From the NCBI GenBank assembly GCA_033239525.1, contig BSYO01000005.1, forward strand, positions 1,460,001 through 1,524,000: a stretch of 64,000 nt of DNA. The letters are read 5' to 3'. Under the pieces are notes generated by a model. It ran no database searches, was not told the origin of the DNA, and saw only the letters and a program-made list of their open reading frames with translations. The position numbers and the translations under genes were made by a program. Source of the DNA: Nepenthes gracilis. Taxonomy: Eukaryota; Streptophyta; Magnoliopsida; Caryophyllales; Nepenthaceae. Below, piece after piece: positions 13,146 to 24,838 of this stretch; the first letter of the stretch is position 1, and every line of letters begins with the position of its first letter.

Positions 13146-15280
13146 CAATTAATAAGATTTAAAACTTATTTTCTAATAATTTATGGATAATTGATCCAAT
13201 TAATTACACGGGACATATTTCCTTATGGTAGAAATGATGGTTCCTTTTTTGATTACGCATTTATTTCAATAAACTTTTCATGCTATATAATATTTACATT
13301 TATATATTTAGATTTAGATAATATCAATAATAAAATATAAAGAACTACATATTAAATACTAAAGTACTATTAAGTTTATGGATCACATGTAAAAATTCAT
13401 GAAGACTTTTTTCTTGACTTCCAAACACAGCATCAGTCAAAGATTTTCTCAATTGAATTAACTCAATAAATTTATTTTCTAATAAGCACTACACTTGCGA
13501 TAAGTCATCCACATAAGTAATCATGAGTTTGATTGTCCTATTAATTAGTTAGTATAATATGTACCAATCTAACCGATTTACCAATATCCAATATTAGTGA
13601 TCTTATGATCGAGATTATATAAGGCTAGACTTAAGTGTCTTAACTTAAAAGTATAATCTAATCATGTTTATTAAATGTATTACTGTAACGTCTCAAAATC
13701 CAATTGTATTACTAATAATTAACGACATTAATATATTAATAATTAGCAACCCAAATAACGGTGGATATAAATTTTACATTGATATTACGATCGATCAAAG
13801 TAAAAATAATATAACCTAACTTTAAGATTTGAAATTATTGTGTCATCCGGTGGCTAGAGTACCAACCATACTATGATATCAAATTATATATAATGAGTCA
13901 TGTCTAAATTAAAATTAAAATATTTAAATAAACATACTTGAAAGTCAATATCAATATCATAATTTACAAACCATCGTCTAAATATCATAATCATTCTAAA
14001 TTATTATTTGAAAATTAATTACATCATCAAAACCAACATTTCTAATCCTAATCTATTCGGATATCTCTTCATTCGATCCTATTCATCTTACAATTGTTCA
14101 AACGGTTAATTTGAAGGGATTAGTGAAAAGCAAAAATAAGAGTGCGTCAAGAGTCAATAAATCATATAATTTTATAATTAAACATATATTTTTTGTCAAA
14201 CATGTCGAAGGAGTAATGAAGTAAATTTAATAAAATGTTATGAATCTTTCATGACAAATGTATTGAGTGCGTCTAGCACGGGTATTTTGCCTCAGCGAGT
14301 TCGACGCCCTTATGCTCTTTTAGTGTGCATCGAGGGCGAGTACACGAAAAGCGCGTTGCTCAAGCGATAGTCAAGTATGACCTCTCTGCCCCAAACACGC
14401 ATGGTATACATCGGGCGCCGATCATGTATCTATCAACTCATAGTAACTCAGTTCAAAATTGACTTTTGTTATACTTTTTTTATTTGATCTTAATTTTAAT
14501 TATTTTAATTTAATTAATTATAATTAAAATAAAATTTGAACTCATTCTTTACAATTACTCTAGCCTTTGAATTTTATTATGCAAATAAAATAAGATAAAT
14601 CACAATAAATATAAACAACTATATAAATACAACCAAATAAAAAGTACAAAAATAGTAATTCATCAAACCAAATATAATTAATTTGTTGGACATATTACCG
14701 CTAATAGATATTTTATTTATCTATCAATATTAATGAGCCTACATAAAAATAAATCAATAGACAAAACACTACATCAGACAAAGATATTCTTAATTTTTCT
14801 TTCCTTCCTCAAATACTTCTTTCATAAAAAAATCTTTATTTTCCTTAAAATAAATTAATGATCCTGAGTCGATCAAGATGTTATTCAGAGGGGAGCTGTC
14901 ATATTCATCATTAGCCCTTTGAGCTAGGCTTGGAATTGCAATGCGAGAACTTGATTTGTTAAGTTTAATTAGACATATTAAGCCGAATTTAACCTAATTT
15001 CATTATTCTAAGAAACATACTAGTAAAAAGAATTAGGAAATTGACCTCGACGTGGTTACATATTCACAACTTCTTATATTCCACCTTTATCTTTAATTTT
15101 TTATTTAAAATTCTTATAGAATTTAAATAATTCCTGTTTCAAAATGCGGCTTGTTAGAGGTTTATATAGCTAAATTGATCATTGACTTTCACTGGGGTTG
15201 GGTAGAGTATGGGCCACATTATTCATATCAAGAGGCCCATCGGCCCATTATCCCAGCCCAAAGTAAAGGGTATGGATTCA
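13146..15280. other. Intergenic DNA with repeat debris
   Basis: No host gene seen. The segment around 13690-14170, read on the minus strand, contains TTTATTGACTCTTGACGCACTCTTATTTTTGC in overlapping short words resembling the region near 52785 (TTGTTGAGCCTTAAATTCAC), so both may derive from one unclassified repeat. 14255-14420 is an island with many CGAG and GCG words, loosely like the 50-bp repeat family. The last 100 bp lie in the promoter region of the heat-shock gene. Confidence 0.4.
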
Positions 15281-15286
15281 TTTATA

Positions 15287-15294
15287 GAACGTTC
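15287..15294 (+). promoter_or_regulatory. Distal heat-shock element
   Basis: GAACGTTC is a perfect two-unit nGAAnnTTCn site, the binding pattern of heat-shock transcription factors. It is about 300 bp upstream of the heat-shock protein start codon. Confidence 0.5.
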
Positions 15295-15485
15295 CGCAAC
15301 TGCTTTACATAGTAATATTAATATTTGAGAATATATCTAATTAACATAAATTCTGATATGTAATATATTAATTTATTTTATTTTGTATATAAATTTATTA
15401 ATATAAATAAATAAAGGTCATGTTTTGTTATCTAATGTATCCCTAGCAACTCCACGTCAATCAAAATTACAGAAGTTCCAAAATA

Positions 15486-15498
15486 GAAGCCTCTGGAA
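15486..15498 (+). promoter_or_regulatory. Proximal heat-shock element
   Basis: GAAGCCTCTGGAA reads as GAA-nn-CTC-nn-GAA, a three-unit heat-shock element with one mismatch in the central TTC. It lies about 90 bp upstream of the start codon, where such elements usually act. The match is visible directly; function is inferred from the downstream gene. Confidence 0.6.
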
Positions 15499-15589
15499 CA
15501 ATCGAGATATTCTTCTCTCTTTCATAAAACCACCCTGTCTGTGAGTCAATCAGTTCACCTTGTGATAAGGGCTTCCCGTTCTCGCGAAA

Positions 15590-16081
15590 ATGTCGCTGAT
15601 TCCGTCGTTCTTCGGCCGCCGATCCAACGTCGTTGATCCGTTCTCCCTTGACGTCTGGGACCCTTACTTAGGATGGCCGTTCAACGGCAACTCTTGGCCA
15701 ATTTCCGAGCAGGTAAGGTCGGGATTTCTTACGGAGACTTCGTCGTTCGCTCGTGCTCAGATAGACTGGAAGGAGACCCCTGCCGCTCACGTCTTCAAGG
15801 CGGACCTGCCTGGGCTGAAGAAAGAGGAGGTGAAGGTGGAGGTAGAAGACGGTAGGGTTCTGCAGATCAGCGGAGAGAGGAGCCGAGAGCAAGAGGACAA
15901 GGGAGACACTTGGCACAGCGTGGAGAGGAGCAGCGGTAAGTTTATGAGAAGGTTCCGCCTACCGGAGAATGCAAAGGTCGATCAGGTGAAGGCCGCGATG
16001 GAGAATGGAGTTCTGACCGTTACTGTTCCGAAGGAGGAGACTAAGAAGCCGGATATCAAGAATGTCGAGATTTCTGGTTAA
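15590..16081 (+). CDS. Class I cytosolic small heat-shock protein
   Basis: An ATP-independent chaperone that binds unfolding proteins during heat stress and forms large cytosolic oligomers. The product is 163 residues, typical of plant class I proteins, and has no intron. The N-terminus [11 protein letters not shown] followed by [10 protein letters not shown] is the class I signature. The alpha-crystallin domain spans roughly residues 55-150, with [17 protein letters not shown] at 71-87 and GVLTVTVPK at 140-148. The C-terminus holds the VEI motif (I/V-x-I/V) at 159-161, used for oligomer contacts, and ends ISG. No transit peptide or nuclear signal is seen, so it is cytosolic. The ATG is the first in the frame and fits the family. 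Heat-shock elements lie about 90 and 300 bp upstream. The frame is intact and conserved, so it is probably functional. Confidence 0.96.
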   Translation: MSLIPSFFGRRSNVVDPFSLDVWDPYLGWPFNGNSWPISEQVRSGFLTETSSFARAQIDWKETPAAHVFKADLPGLKKEEVKVEVEDGRVLQISGERSREQEDKGDTWHSVERSSGKFMRRFRLPENAKVDQVKAAMENGVLTVTVPKEETKKPDIKNVEISG

Positions 16082-17159
16082 TTGACTGTTGCAATTTCAC
16101 GACTAGTAAAGCTATGTACGTTTTTGATCTGTTGGTAAGTAGAGCCCTAGTTGGTTTAGATTGTGGTCTGAATTTCGACTATTCTGACTATCTATGATGT
16201 TGTCCCGATTCCGATGTCTAATGGAATCAAATAACAGCTTGTATATGTGCTATTACCTGGTTGAATTCTTCCGCTCTTTATTGCTACTGGGATGCTTTTT
16301 AAGAATCAAATGGACGTGGGTAGCTGGTCGAGATTTGAATGGGAGAAATGAAAAGATATAATGTCGCAGATCCATTCCTGGCACATTCTCTTATGTCAAC
16401 GTGTGATATGGTTGTTTGACGTTCAAAATCTGATGGAATTTGGTTGGGGGAATAATATGTAATGTTGGGTTCAGGGACTCGGATATCTTCAGCCATCTTT
16501 GTCTCCAGAAGTAAAACACGATAACAAACCACGCAAACACACATGAATTCTGCCAGCTTTCTCGGCAGTGTTTTCTCTTTGGCGTTCCAACGATAGTTTT
16601 TTCGTTAGAACTCCAGATTCGTTTCTAAGTATTTTTTTCTCAGTTTTTGAGTAGTTAGTATGAGTTATTATGCAAAAAACTTTGCAGTACCAAATCGGGA
16701 CCGAAAGGGTGAAGGGATGGGCGAGAATTCTTTTTTTTTGTTTAAGTTTTTGGGTGTATAATCACTCTCTAATTTTTATCATTATGTGTATGTTGATTTA
16801 GTTACTATTTAAAACATTTTTTTATTGTAAATTTTTTCAATTTACTCGTACTATTCATTGCTTAATTTACCTAATTTTGTGGTGAATTTGAAGGTAGCTT
16901 TGAAGAATTTATTGCGAGTTCACGAAAAAATTTACATTTGTGTTGTATGATTTCTTACTGTGATGTCATCTAACCTTCTCATAGATTTGGGCAAAGGGTT
17001 TGATATTGATTCCCATAGAGATTTTTATTCTTGACTTTTTTATGACAATTTTAGTAGACAAGTCCCTACTTTAATATATCCTTTTGTAGTGTAGAGTCCG
17101 TTGTGAATCAAATGACTTGTTGCTTAATTCCAACAAATCTGATAGTTGTTTATAGCAGA
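16082..17159. other. 3' flank of the heat-shock gene and intergenic DNA
   Basis: The first 150-200 bp are presumably 3' untranslated region. No further gene or structured repeat was found; short open frames have no recognisable content. Confidence 0.5.
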
Positions 17160-18003
17160 TAGATATTGGGTTGATTTATTGCCTTTGTGCACCTAATTAA
17201 TTGAGCATGAATGCCCTTGCAGGAAGATTATACAGAGCATTAGCCGTTAAAATAGCTTTGATGTTGTCATTGATCTTGGAAAATTCTAGATTGCCATTTT
17301 TCTGGAGCTTTAGGAGAGTATAGAAATCCTTATCACTTGTTTCATTTTCATTCTTCAACTGTGTTGTTCTCTTACCCGCCTTATGATCCTTGATTTTATT
17401 TTCCGTTATCCTATCACTAGTCAGACGCAATTACTCAGCTTTGCATCTGGTTCTGCTGATCAAATGAAGCAATTTGCTCGGGGGAAACATATCAATAATG
17501 GGAAAACCTGCTAACCCCTCCGTAGCCTCACGTACTTGGGATATGAATTGCTTTAGCGTCTCCAGTTTTCCATCCAAATGCTGCCGTGTAGTTGATAGCC
17601 GCGGCCGTTGAGGTATACTTTTCGCTTAGATTGACAGCAGCTATGGTGTTGTAAGATACAGATTGAACTAGACCCAACATCTGATCCTCCTCCCTAATTG
17701 GTTGGAAAGACTCGTCGATTGGAACTCAAATGCACACCGATTCAAATCTTTTAAAGATGTCTTCAGTATTCTCTATATTGGGCTGTGCATTTGCTTTGGC
17801 TGATCACAGGAAGTAATTTGCTCGAAGGGAACAAGTTAGCAAGGGAAAATCTCCAGTGCTGATTCTATTAATTGCTGGGCATCTTTGGTTTTCTGACCAA
17901 ATGTAGCTTTAGAGATGATGACAACATTCATCAAGAAAAGTTTTCAGCTAAGATTGACCATTGATTTGGGGTAGTTAGATGTGGATTGAACGAGAGCTGG
18001 CAC
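17160..18003 (-). pseudogene. CYP71-type P450 pseudogene, exon-1 fragments
   Basis: Minus-strand sequence resembles the 3' half of exon 1 and the first part of the intron of the P450 at 24839-31962. For example ETSDKDFYTLLKLQKNGNLEFS matches [23 protein letters not shown] in that gene in short blocks. Further upstream, words for the LLP, FGRK and LSQKF regions are recognisable but frames are broken. A second, partial copy of the same region (about 17795-18003) follows, so the fragment is internally duplicated. The splice donor is altered, and the 5' half of exon 1 and all of exon 2 are absent. Confidence 0.7.
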
Positions 18004-18520
18004 CCCTTTTTTTTCCATTATTAATTGCTTTGATTGTTAGTGGAATAGTATAAATATTGAATTAATTAACGAACTGTAAGCCATCCATATGATCGAACTT
18101 ATACTATTTGGTGTCATAAAAATAAATACACAAGCTTGTTACTTTATAATAATTAAGATACAACATTATTTTGTAAATAATAAATTGTTGCAAAAAAAAT
18201 TTGGGATTCACGTAGTTAATGGCAATGAAACTATTGGCTGTCTAAGAGCACATTAGATAAAAACCAGAACAAATAGATAACCCCACAAGCGGGCTTTTAA
18301 AAAACAGGTATCAACCTAATACGAAGATTCTTGAACTCAGTAATAGATGGCCTTCTACAACTCATTGCAAACAGATATCAATAAGATTGCCAAAATGGGA
18401 AAAAAGAAAAGAAGAAAAGAAAAGAGCCAAAAAAAAAAAAAAATGGAGCAAGAGGGACGAGCAAAAATAGAGGAGGCAATACTCTAAGTCACTTTGACGA
18501 TGCCCGTCCCAGTGGTGCTG
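18004..18520. other. Intergenic DNA, nothing recognised
   Basis: AT-rich, with an A-rich purine run near 18400-18445. No gene or repeat identified. Confidence 0.5.
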
Positions 18521-18780
18521 GGTTTTGGTCTCTCCATTGTGAGGCCATAATAAGTAAATAATCATCTAAACGGTAAAAGATATTGAAAAATTGCATGATA
18601 TTAGTGCGAGAAATATAGTGCTTGCACATGCGACCAGCGTTCGAGGCACTCTCAAAGCGCTGAATCCAAAAGCCGTGTGCTTGAGGTGTCGTTCCCAGTG
18701 GCACCCGGGCCCAAGGAGTGCCCGATGGGCACTCGAGCATGGCTCAAAGTATAAAATCGTGTATGACGTGATTTTAGGGT
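18521..18780 (+). repeat. Dispersed repeat with two 50-bp-type units
   Basis: The part at about 18530-18610 (ATAATAAGTAAATAATCATC then GGTAAAAGATATTGAA) has a counterpart at 39645-39715. It is followed by about two units like the 50-bp repeat at 3111-3360 (GAATCCAAAAGCCGTGTGCT near 18661). The flanks suggest a decayed transposon, but no ends are defined. Confidence 0.45.
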
Positions 18781-19097
18781 ATTTTAAAATTTTTCTTACA
18801 TAAAGGGTACTGTACAGAAAGAGAAAATAGAGAAGAGGAAGTGATTCGATAGCTGATTATGGTCCGATTTGAGTTACATTTTTCACCAAAATCAGGTACG
18901 TTATTTTAGAGTGAATTTCTAAAGCGTATTTCGCTTGGTTACTCTTATTTTTCGTTATGCTTTCTCTTATGAGTTACCCACAAGGGAGTGATCAAACTCA
19001 ACAAACGGACAAGTTATCAAAATTCGGAGTACTACAAATTGGCTGCAATAAATGACCAAGAGACCGATTTGCCAGAGTGGCAAATGTCGGAGAGGCC

Positions 19098-19187
19098 AAA
19101 ATACCTGGTTGGGGCAAAATAGTTGGTTGCACCAAAATATCCAGTTGGGGCAAAATGGCCAGTTGGGCAAAAATAACCGGTTGGAGC
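19098..19187 (+). repeat. 18-bp tandem repeat, 5 units, inside the left LTR
   Basis: Five exact-length units of the form AAAATnnCCGGTTGGGGC with substitutions start at 19098, 19116, 19134, 19152 and 19170. The minus strand reads as repeated PTGYF-like hexapeptides, a by-product of the 18-bp period. The partner LTR carries six units. Confidence 0.85.
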
Positions 19188-19917
19188 TAAGGTGACCATT
19201 TGCAAGTTGGGCAAATTTTGGAGTGGCCAATTTGTTGGAGTGATAATTGCAGGTGTAGCGATACAAGTTAGGACTTTACCGATTTGGAATTACCGAAATG
19301 AAATAAGCAATTTGAAATTATCGGTATGAATTTACCGGTATGAAAAATGACCAGTATACAAAAAGACCGGTTTACAGGAATGGTCGGTATGAAAAAGGCT
19401 GGTATGCAAAATATAGGAATGGAATTTGCTAGTTTGGAATGTCGGTATAGTTTTGGCCAGTTTGGTTGGCAGGAATGCAAATGGCTGGAATGGTTGGCGG
19501 GTTTGTATTTTCCAAAATGAATATGCTAGTATGCATTTTCAGAGTGAGAAATATTGGTTTGCATTTTTTGGAGTGAAAAATGCTAGTTTAAAATTTAGGT
19601 ATGGAATTCTGGAATGTTTTTTCAGAGTGAAATTTCAAAGTGCAAATGTCGGAGTTACGTTTGCGGAGAAGAAATTCGAGAGAAAATCTGGAGTGGAATT
19701 CTGTAGTGAAATTCCAGAGTGTTGTAAAATGACCAGTTGGAACAAAATGACCGGTTAGGAAAGTAAGAGGCCGGTCAACAGAAGGTTGACTGCCAGATAG
19801 AAGAATCTGATCAACATTTTATTGTCTAACTAAGAAAGGAGGACGGGATGTCCGAAAAACTAACTTCTATAAAAGCAGTCAGTTGACTTATCAGAGTTGG
19901 TAAGTTTTGCAGAGTAG

Positions 19918-19992
19918 GTATGCGCCGTCTGAGTAGAGTGGTTCACTTGCAGGGTATGCACCGTCTGAGTAGAGTGGTTGACCTGCAGAACA
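19918..19992 (+). repeat. Short tandem duplication inside the left LTR
   Basis: The block GTATGC(G/A)CCGTCTGAGTAG continuing AGTGGTT and CTGCAG occurs twice in a row, about 38 bp apart. The partner LTR at about 23056 has only one degenerate copy, so the duplication arose after insertion or was lost on the right. Confidence 0.7.
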
Positions 19993-20604
19993 CACGTGTT
20001 TGGAAAAGCGTGAGAACTGGTAAAGTCGCATGAATAGACAAGATTGGCGTGATAAATCATCTGCAAGAATCGGGCTAGGTGAGTAAATGATTTTGGAGCC
20101 AAAATCTTTATAAGGGCGCACAAGGCGTTTTAGGCAAAGTGACAGAAACACAATAAAGAGCGATAGGATAGCAGCAGTGTAACGGAGCTCTTGGCATTCA
20201 CTGCTTGCCGCTACACTTATAAAATTAAAGAAAGTGGAGTGTACCATTAGTGAGAGGAAGGAGAGAAGAAAAACAGAGAAATAAGAGTGAAGGGGAGTTT
20301 CCTTATTTTAAAATTATTTTTCTTCTTGTGTCTCGGGTGTATAGCGAATACTCTATCTTGGAGTTCTTATAACCAATTTTACACAGTAGAAGGTTGTTCA
20401 GAGTTTGTCATATAGTTTTTTCCTTCAATTTGTGAAGGATTTTCACGTTAAAAATATTGTGTAATTTTTTATTCTTTATGCCTACTATATTGGTAATTAT
20501 TGATCGACGGGGGTTTAAGTTTTTTACTGTACCGGGTTCTGTGTGAATCTGGGTGTCAAACCGCAGCAAGGAGTATTAGAGAGAGGTTATAAACCTTTGG
20601 CTTG

Positions 20605-22110
20605 ATGGCGCCATTATCAAGGAACGTGCCATTTAGTGTAGAATAGTTCAATGTGTAAAATAATTTCATCCTTTGATAGGAAAGAGTGAGGAATATTTTG
20701 ACCCGAGAATGGACGGTAAAAGAATTTTGAAGAAAGGAGGAGAAGCCAAAAAATATGACAGAGGATGAGTGGCAAGGTAGGAGGAATCTTGTTAGTTACA
20801 TGATCAAGTTGTGTCTTGTAGACAACACTCTTCAGGAGGTCATTTGCTTATCGAACCAAGCAAAAGTTTTGGGAGAAGTTTGAGAGTTGATATAAATTCA
20901 AATCCTTGATAACGAGGCTGCATGTGAAGAAACAGTTCTATGGCATGCGTCTGTCAGAAGGAGGGAGTTTTGAGAAGCAATTGGACGAGTTCAACCGGAT
21001 AGTGACGTAGATGTCAGCCATTGATGAGAAGATCAAGGAGGAAGATAAAGCGTTGGTATTGTTGGTATTCTTATCTGCCTCGTACGATCATATTGTCACT
21101 ATACTGCTATTCGGGAAGAACACACTCAGATTGGACGAGATTATAACTTCCCTATTTATGAATGAGTCAAGGTGGAAAGAAAGCGGTGATGTCTCAGGCT
21201 TTGAGCCAAATCTGCTTGTGGCAACCAGCGGTCGGAAACAAGAAAAATCGAGGAAACGAGGTAGAGGCGGAAAATTGGAGAGGAGTAATAGTCGGAACAA
21301 GTTTCAGGAGATGACGTGCTTCTACTGTGACAAAAATGGCCACATGAAGTGAGACTACTCACAGAGGAAGCAGGAGAAAGAGGGCAGAGGCGATAGTTAG
21401 GAGAGACGGGATCATGATGATGATCGGAATACGGTTACTTTCTGCAGGGACCTCCTTGCTATCCACGCAAGGGAAGCACAGAGTCTACCATGCCAGGAGA
21501 ATAGTTGGGTGATGGACAGCAGTGCCTCACACTCTGTGACACCAAGGAAGTCCCACTTCATGGGTTATACACCCATAGATTACAAGATATTGAAAATGGT
21601 AACGGTGACTCGTCAATGGTTGTTGGTATTGGGATGTTTGTTTGAGAACAAGCTCGTGCTAAATGGCGTGCGGTATGCCCTAAATTTGAGATTGAATGTG
21701 ATTTCAATCGGAAAACTTGATGAAGAAGACTTCAAGACGGCATTTGGAGACGTCTAGTAAAAACTCACTAAAAGCACCTCAATTATGGTAAGAAAAAGTA
21801 GGAGGTCAAGTCGGTATCTGATGAAGGTTTGTGTTGCCAAAAAAAATACCAAGGTGACCAAAGGGGATATTGGTTAAGGTGGCAGGACGCGGTGGCCTAG
21901 TAGAATGTAAGGGAGAATAATTCGACTGCAGAGAAGAAGTTGAAGGGGAGTGGGACTACTCCAAATTTCGTGGAATGGAAGAAGGTATCATTCAAACTTA
22001 CGGCGGTTAACGCCAGGATTTCAATTGAGGAAAAGTTGTTGATAAGCAGATGATGATGGTCATTGGAAAAAGGCGAAGGTTCCCCCACAAGGTCGTGAGG
22101 AAAATTTTTT
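20605..22110 (+). pseudogene. Degenerate Copia gag and protease
   Basis: The frame begins near ATG 20605 and is broken by several stops and shifts. Recognisable gag pieces include MTEDEWQGRRNLVSYMIKL, the segment around 21011-21350 (LVLLVFLSASYDHIVTILLF) and a CCHC-type knuckle reading CFYCDKNGHMK. The protease region near 21505 reads WVMDSSASHSVTP, where the active-site DSG or DTG is changed to DSS. NVISIGKLDEEDFKTAFGD follows. Downstream to about 22110 the coding signal fades. Tork-like lineage by motif style; no integrase or polymerase domain is present. Confidence 0.75.
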
Positions 22111-22113
22111 TGG

Positions 22114-23688
22114 ATTTTGTTACTTCATTGTGAGTGGCTCAATAAACGGACAAGTCGTCGAAATTCGGAGTGTTGTAAACTTGTTGTAGCAAATGACCAG
22201 GAGATCGATTTTCCAGAGTGGTAAATGTCGGATAGGCCAAAATGCTCGGTTGGGGCAAAATGGTTAGTTGCGCCAAAATGCCTGGTCGAGGAAAAACGGC
22301 CGGTTACAGCAAATTATCCAGTTGAGTAAAAATAATCGGTTGGAGCCAAGGTGACCATTTGCTGGTTGAACAAATCTCAGAGTAGCCAATTTGCTGGAGT
22401 GGCAATTGTAAGTGTAACCATGTAAGCCAAGAATTTATCAATTTGGAATTATCGAGTGAAATTTACCAGTATAGATTTATGGGTATGAAAAATGACCAGT
22501 ATGCAAAAAGGCCGGTTTGTAGGAATGGCCAGTATTAAAAAGGCTAGTATGCAAAAGATAGGAATGGAATTTATTGGTTTGGAATGCTGGCATGGTTTTG
22601 GCCGGTTTGGTTGGCAGGAATGCAAATGGCTAAAATGGTTGGTAGATTTGCATTTTCCAAATGAAAATGCCAGTATGTATTTTCGGAGTGAAAAATACCG
22701 GTTGGTATTTTTCGGAGTGGAAAATATTGATTTGGAATTTCGGAATGTTTTTTTGTAGTGAAATTTCGGAGTGTAAATGCCGAAATGACATTTGCGGGGA
22801 GAAAATCTAGAGTGGATTTCTGGAGGGAAAATTCGGAGAGGAATTCCGGAGTAAAATTCTAGAATGCTGCAAAATGACCAGTTGGACAAGCATAAGACTG
22901 GTCAACAGAAGGTTGATCGACTGAGAGAAGAATCCAATCAACATTCTATTGATTGGCTAAGAAAGGATGGCGGGATGTCTGAAAAGTTGATTTCTGCAAA
23001 AGCAGCCAGTTTACTTACCAGAGTTGGTAAGTTTTGTAAAGCAGGTAGCTGACTTGTAGGGTATACGCCATTTTAGCAGAGTGGTTGACCTGTAAATCAT
23101 GTATGTTTGACGAAGTGCGGGAACTGGTGAAATCGTAGGAATAAATAGGATTTGTGTGACAATTCATTTACAAGAATTGGGTCAGGTGAGCAGATAATTT
23201 TGAAGTCAAAGTCTTTATAAGAGTGTACCAGGTGTTTCAGGCAAAGTGATAGACACACAAGGAAGAGCAGTAGGATAGCAATAGTGCAACGGAGAGTGGA
23301 ATGGAGCTCTTGGCATTCATTGCTTGCCGCCACATTTGTAAAATTAAAGAGAGTAGAGTGCATTACCAGTAAGAGGAAGGAAAGAAGAAAAACAAATAGA
23401 TAAAAGTGAAGGAGAGTTTCCTTACTCTGAAATTTTTTTTTCTTATTTTGTCTCAGGTATGTGGCCGATATTCTGTCTTGGGTTTCTTGTAAACAATTTT
23501 ATATAGTAGAAATTTGTTTGGAGTTTATCCATTGATTTTTCCCTTCGACTTGTGAAGGATTTTCACATTAAAACGTTGTGCAGCTTTTTGTTCCTTGTGC
23601 CCACTAAATTGGTAATTGTCAACCGACGGGGGGTTCAGGTTATTTGCTGCGCCAGGTTGTGTGTAAATTCAGGTGTCGAACCCCAATA
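22114..23688 (+). repeat. Right LTR of the Copia element
   Basis: Begins near TTTTGTTACTTCATTGTG, the counterpart of the family start TGTTTGGTCACTTTCTT, and ends near GAACCCCAATA. It matches the left LTR along its whole length with many differences. Confidence 0.7.
22239..22346 (+). repeat. 18-bp tandem repeat, 6 units, inside the right LTR
   Basis: Units start at 22239, 22257, 22275, 22293, 22311 and 22329, each exactly 18 bp and of the AAAATnnCCGGTTGGGGC type. There is one more unit than in the left LTR. Confidence 0.85.
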
Positions 23689-23714
23689 GTTAGGTGAGTT
23701 GAGGGATTTGTAAT

Positions 23715-23968
23715 AAACAATTTTTCACTTGGAATTATAGTAAAAGGAATTCGGATGGGGTTATTTATAACAGGTATTATTATCATAGTAGATTTGTTTG
23801 GAGTTTATCTCATAATTTTTTCTTAATTAAAAAGAATTTTTCATATTAAAAATATTATACATTATTATATTTCTTGTATTCACGAGTTTGATAATTAACG
23901 TTTGATGGGAGGTTCGGATTTTGTTCCACTGTGTTAGGTAGTGTGTGTCCGGGTTAAACCCCAACAAG
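23715..23968 (+). mobile_element. Third, partial LTR 3' end of the same family
   Basis: AGATTTGTTTGGAGTTTATC, a worn TTTTCATATTAAAAA block, GATGGGAGGTTCGG and a CCCCAACAAG end occur in the same order as in 23512-23688. This is either a fragment of another copy or a local duplication of the LTR tail. Confidence 0.6.
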
Positions 23969-24838
23969 TAAAACTATTTGTATTTTCTCTCATAATAATT
24001 CGATCAAATATCATTCCATGACAAAAAAGAGTTTGTTCTGCGCATCCAAAGATGGTAAACAGTAGCCTTGAGAGCTATTTTTTAGGTGATTTGGAGGTGG
24101 TTGTTCCCTCTTCGTCGAACTTTTGTTGTGTAAAAAATTTCAGTTGAAAGTTATAATTTTCTATAAAAAAAGATGCTGTATTATTAATTTTTAGATCTTC
24201 ATAATAAAGAATTTTCCAACTGGCCACAGCTAAAATTGTGGGAGACCATTTGCCACTGGATTTGGCTGATTGAATTAGTTGTTAATACCTTAATAAAATC
24301 TTATTTATAGGTCCAATACAAATTATCAAAACTAGGTAAATATTATAACGTCGTACTCAATTTTATTCCTTTGAAGATTTGCGCAGAGGCAGAGAGGAGG
24401 AAGACGATGAGCAGAAGAAACGAAGTGAGAGAGAACAGGACGATGACGCAAGAACCGGACGCCAACCTTTTATTCCATTGCAATTAATTGAGAATTACAA
24501 AGCCCTCTTCCCATTTTATATTACAAGGAGGGTGAAAAATATAAACGTTGACAAGAAAAAAAGGAAAGAAAATAACGGGAAAGAAAAGATCGGGAAAATA
24601 CAGAAAATTGTATAAATATATACAGTATGATATATTTTCTATTATGCTATATTTTCTACAGTTCCTAATAATTCCCAACATTATTTTCAATGGTAGTCCT
24701 CCATATTTATCAGAACAACAATACCATGATTGAAATATACTATTCTGTAATGATGATTATGCTTTTTCTCTTCACCGATCTATGGTTCAGTGCGTGTATG
24801 CCACAGTGATTCCAACTCCCAATTTTCCAGTCTTCGAA
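23969..24838. other. Intergenic DNA and P450 3' flank
   Basis: No gene recognised. A purine-rich stretch lies at 24380-24450. The last 100-150 bp are probably the 3' untranslated region of the minus-strand P450. Confidence 0.5.

Larger units (their letters stand above)
18990..20568 (+). repeat. Left LTR of the Copia element
   Basis: Pairs with 22114-23688. Contains an 18-bp tandem block, then long stretches of ACCGGT-, TTGGAAT- and GGAGTG-containing words, then a TATAAAAG-like box near 19869 and a 3' end reading AAACCGCAGCA. The start is uncertain by about 20 bp because the outer edge is rearranged. Confidence 0.7.
18990..23688 (+). mobile_element. Long-LTR Copia element keeping only gag and protease remnants
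   Basis: Two direct repeats of about 1.58 kb (18990-20568 and 22114-23688) flank 1.5 kb of degenerate coding sequence. Directly after the left LTR, GGAGTATTAGAGAG is a worn match to the TGGTATCAGAGC initiator-Met primer site used by plant Copia elements. Gag and protease words are of the Tork/Tnt1 type. Integrase, reverse transcriptase and RNase H are missing, probably by deletion. The LTRs differ by many substitutions and in repeat number, so the element is old. No target-site duplication was identified. Confidence 0.75.

Noticed and set aside
24379..24615. A charged 78-residue frame rich in Arg, Glu and Lys.
   Set aside because: Composition follows a purine-rich low-complexity stretch; no family similarity recognised.
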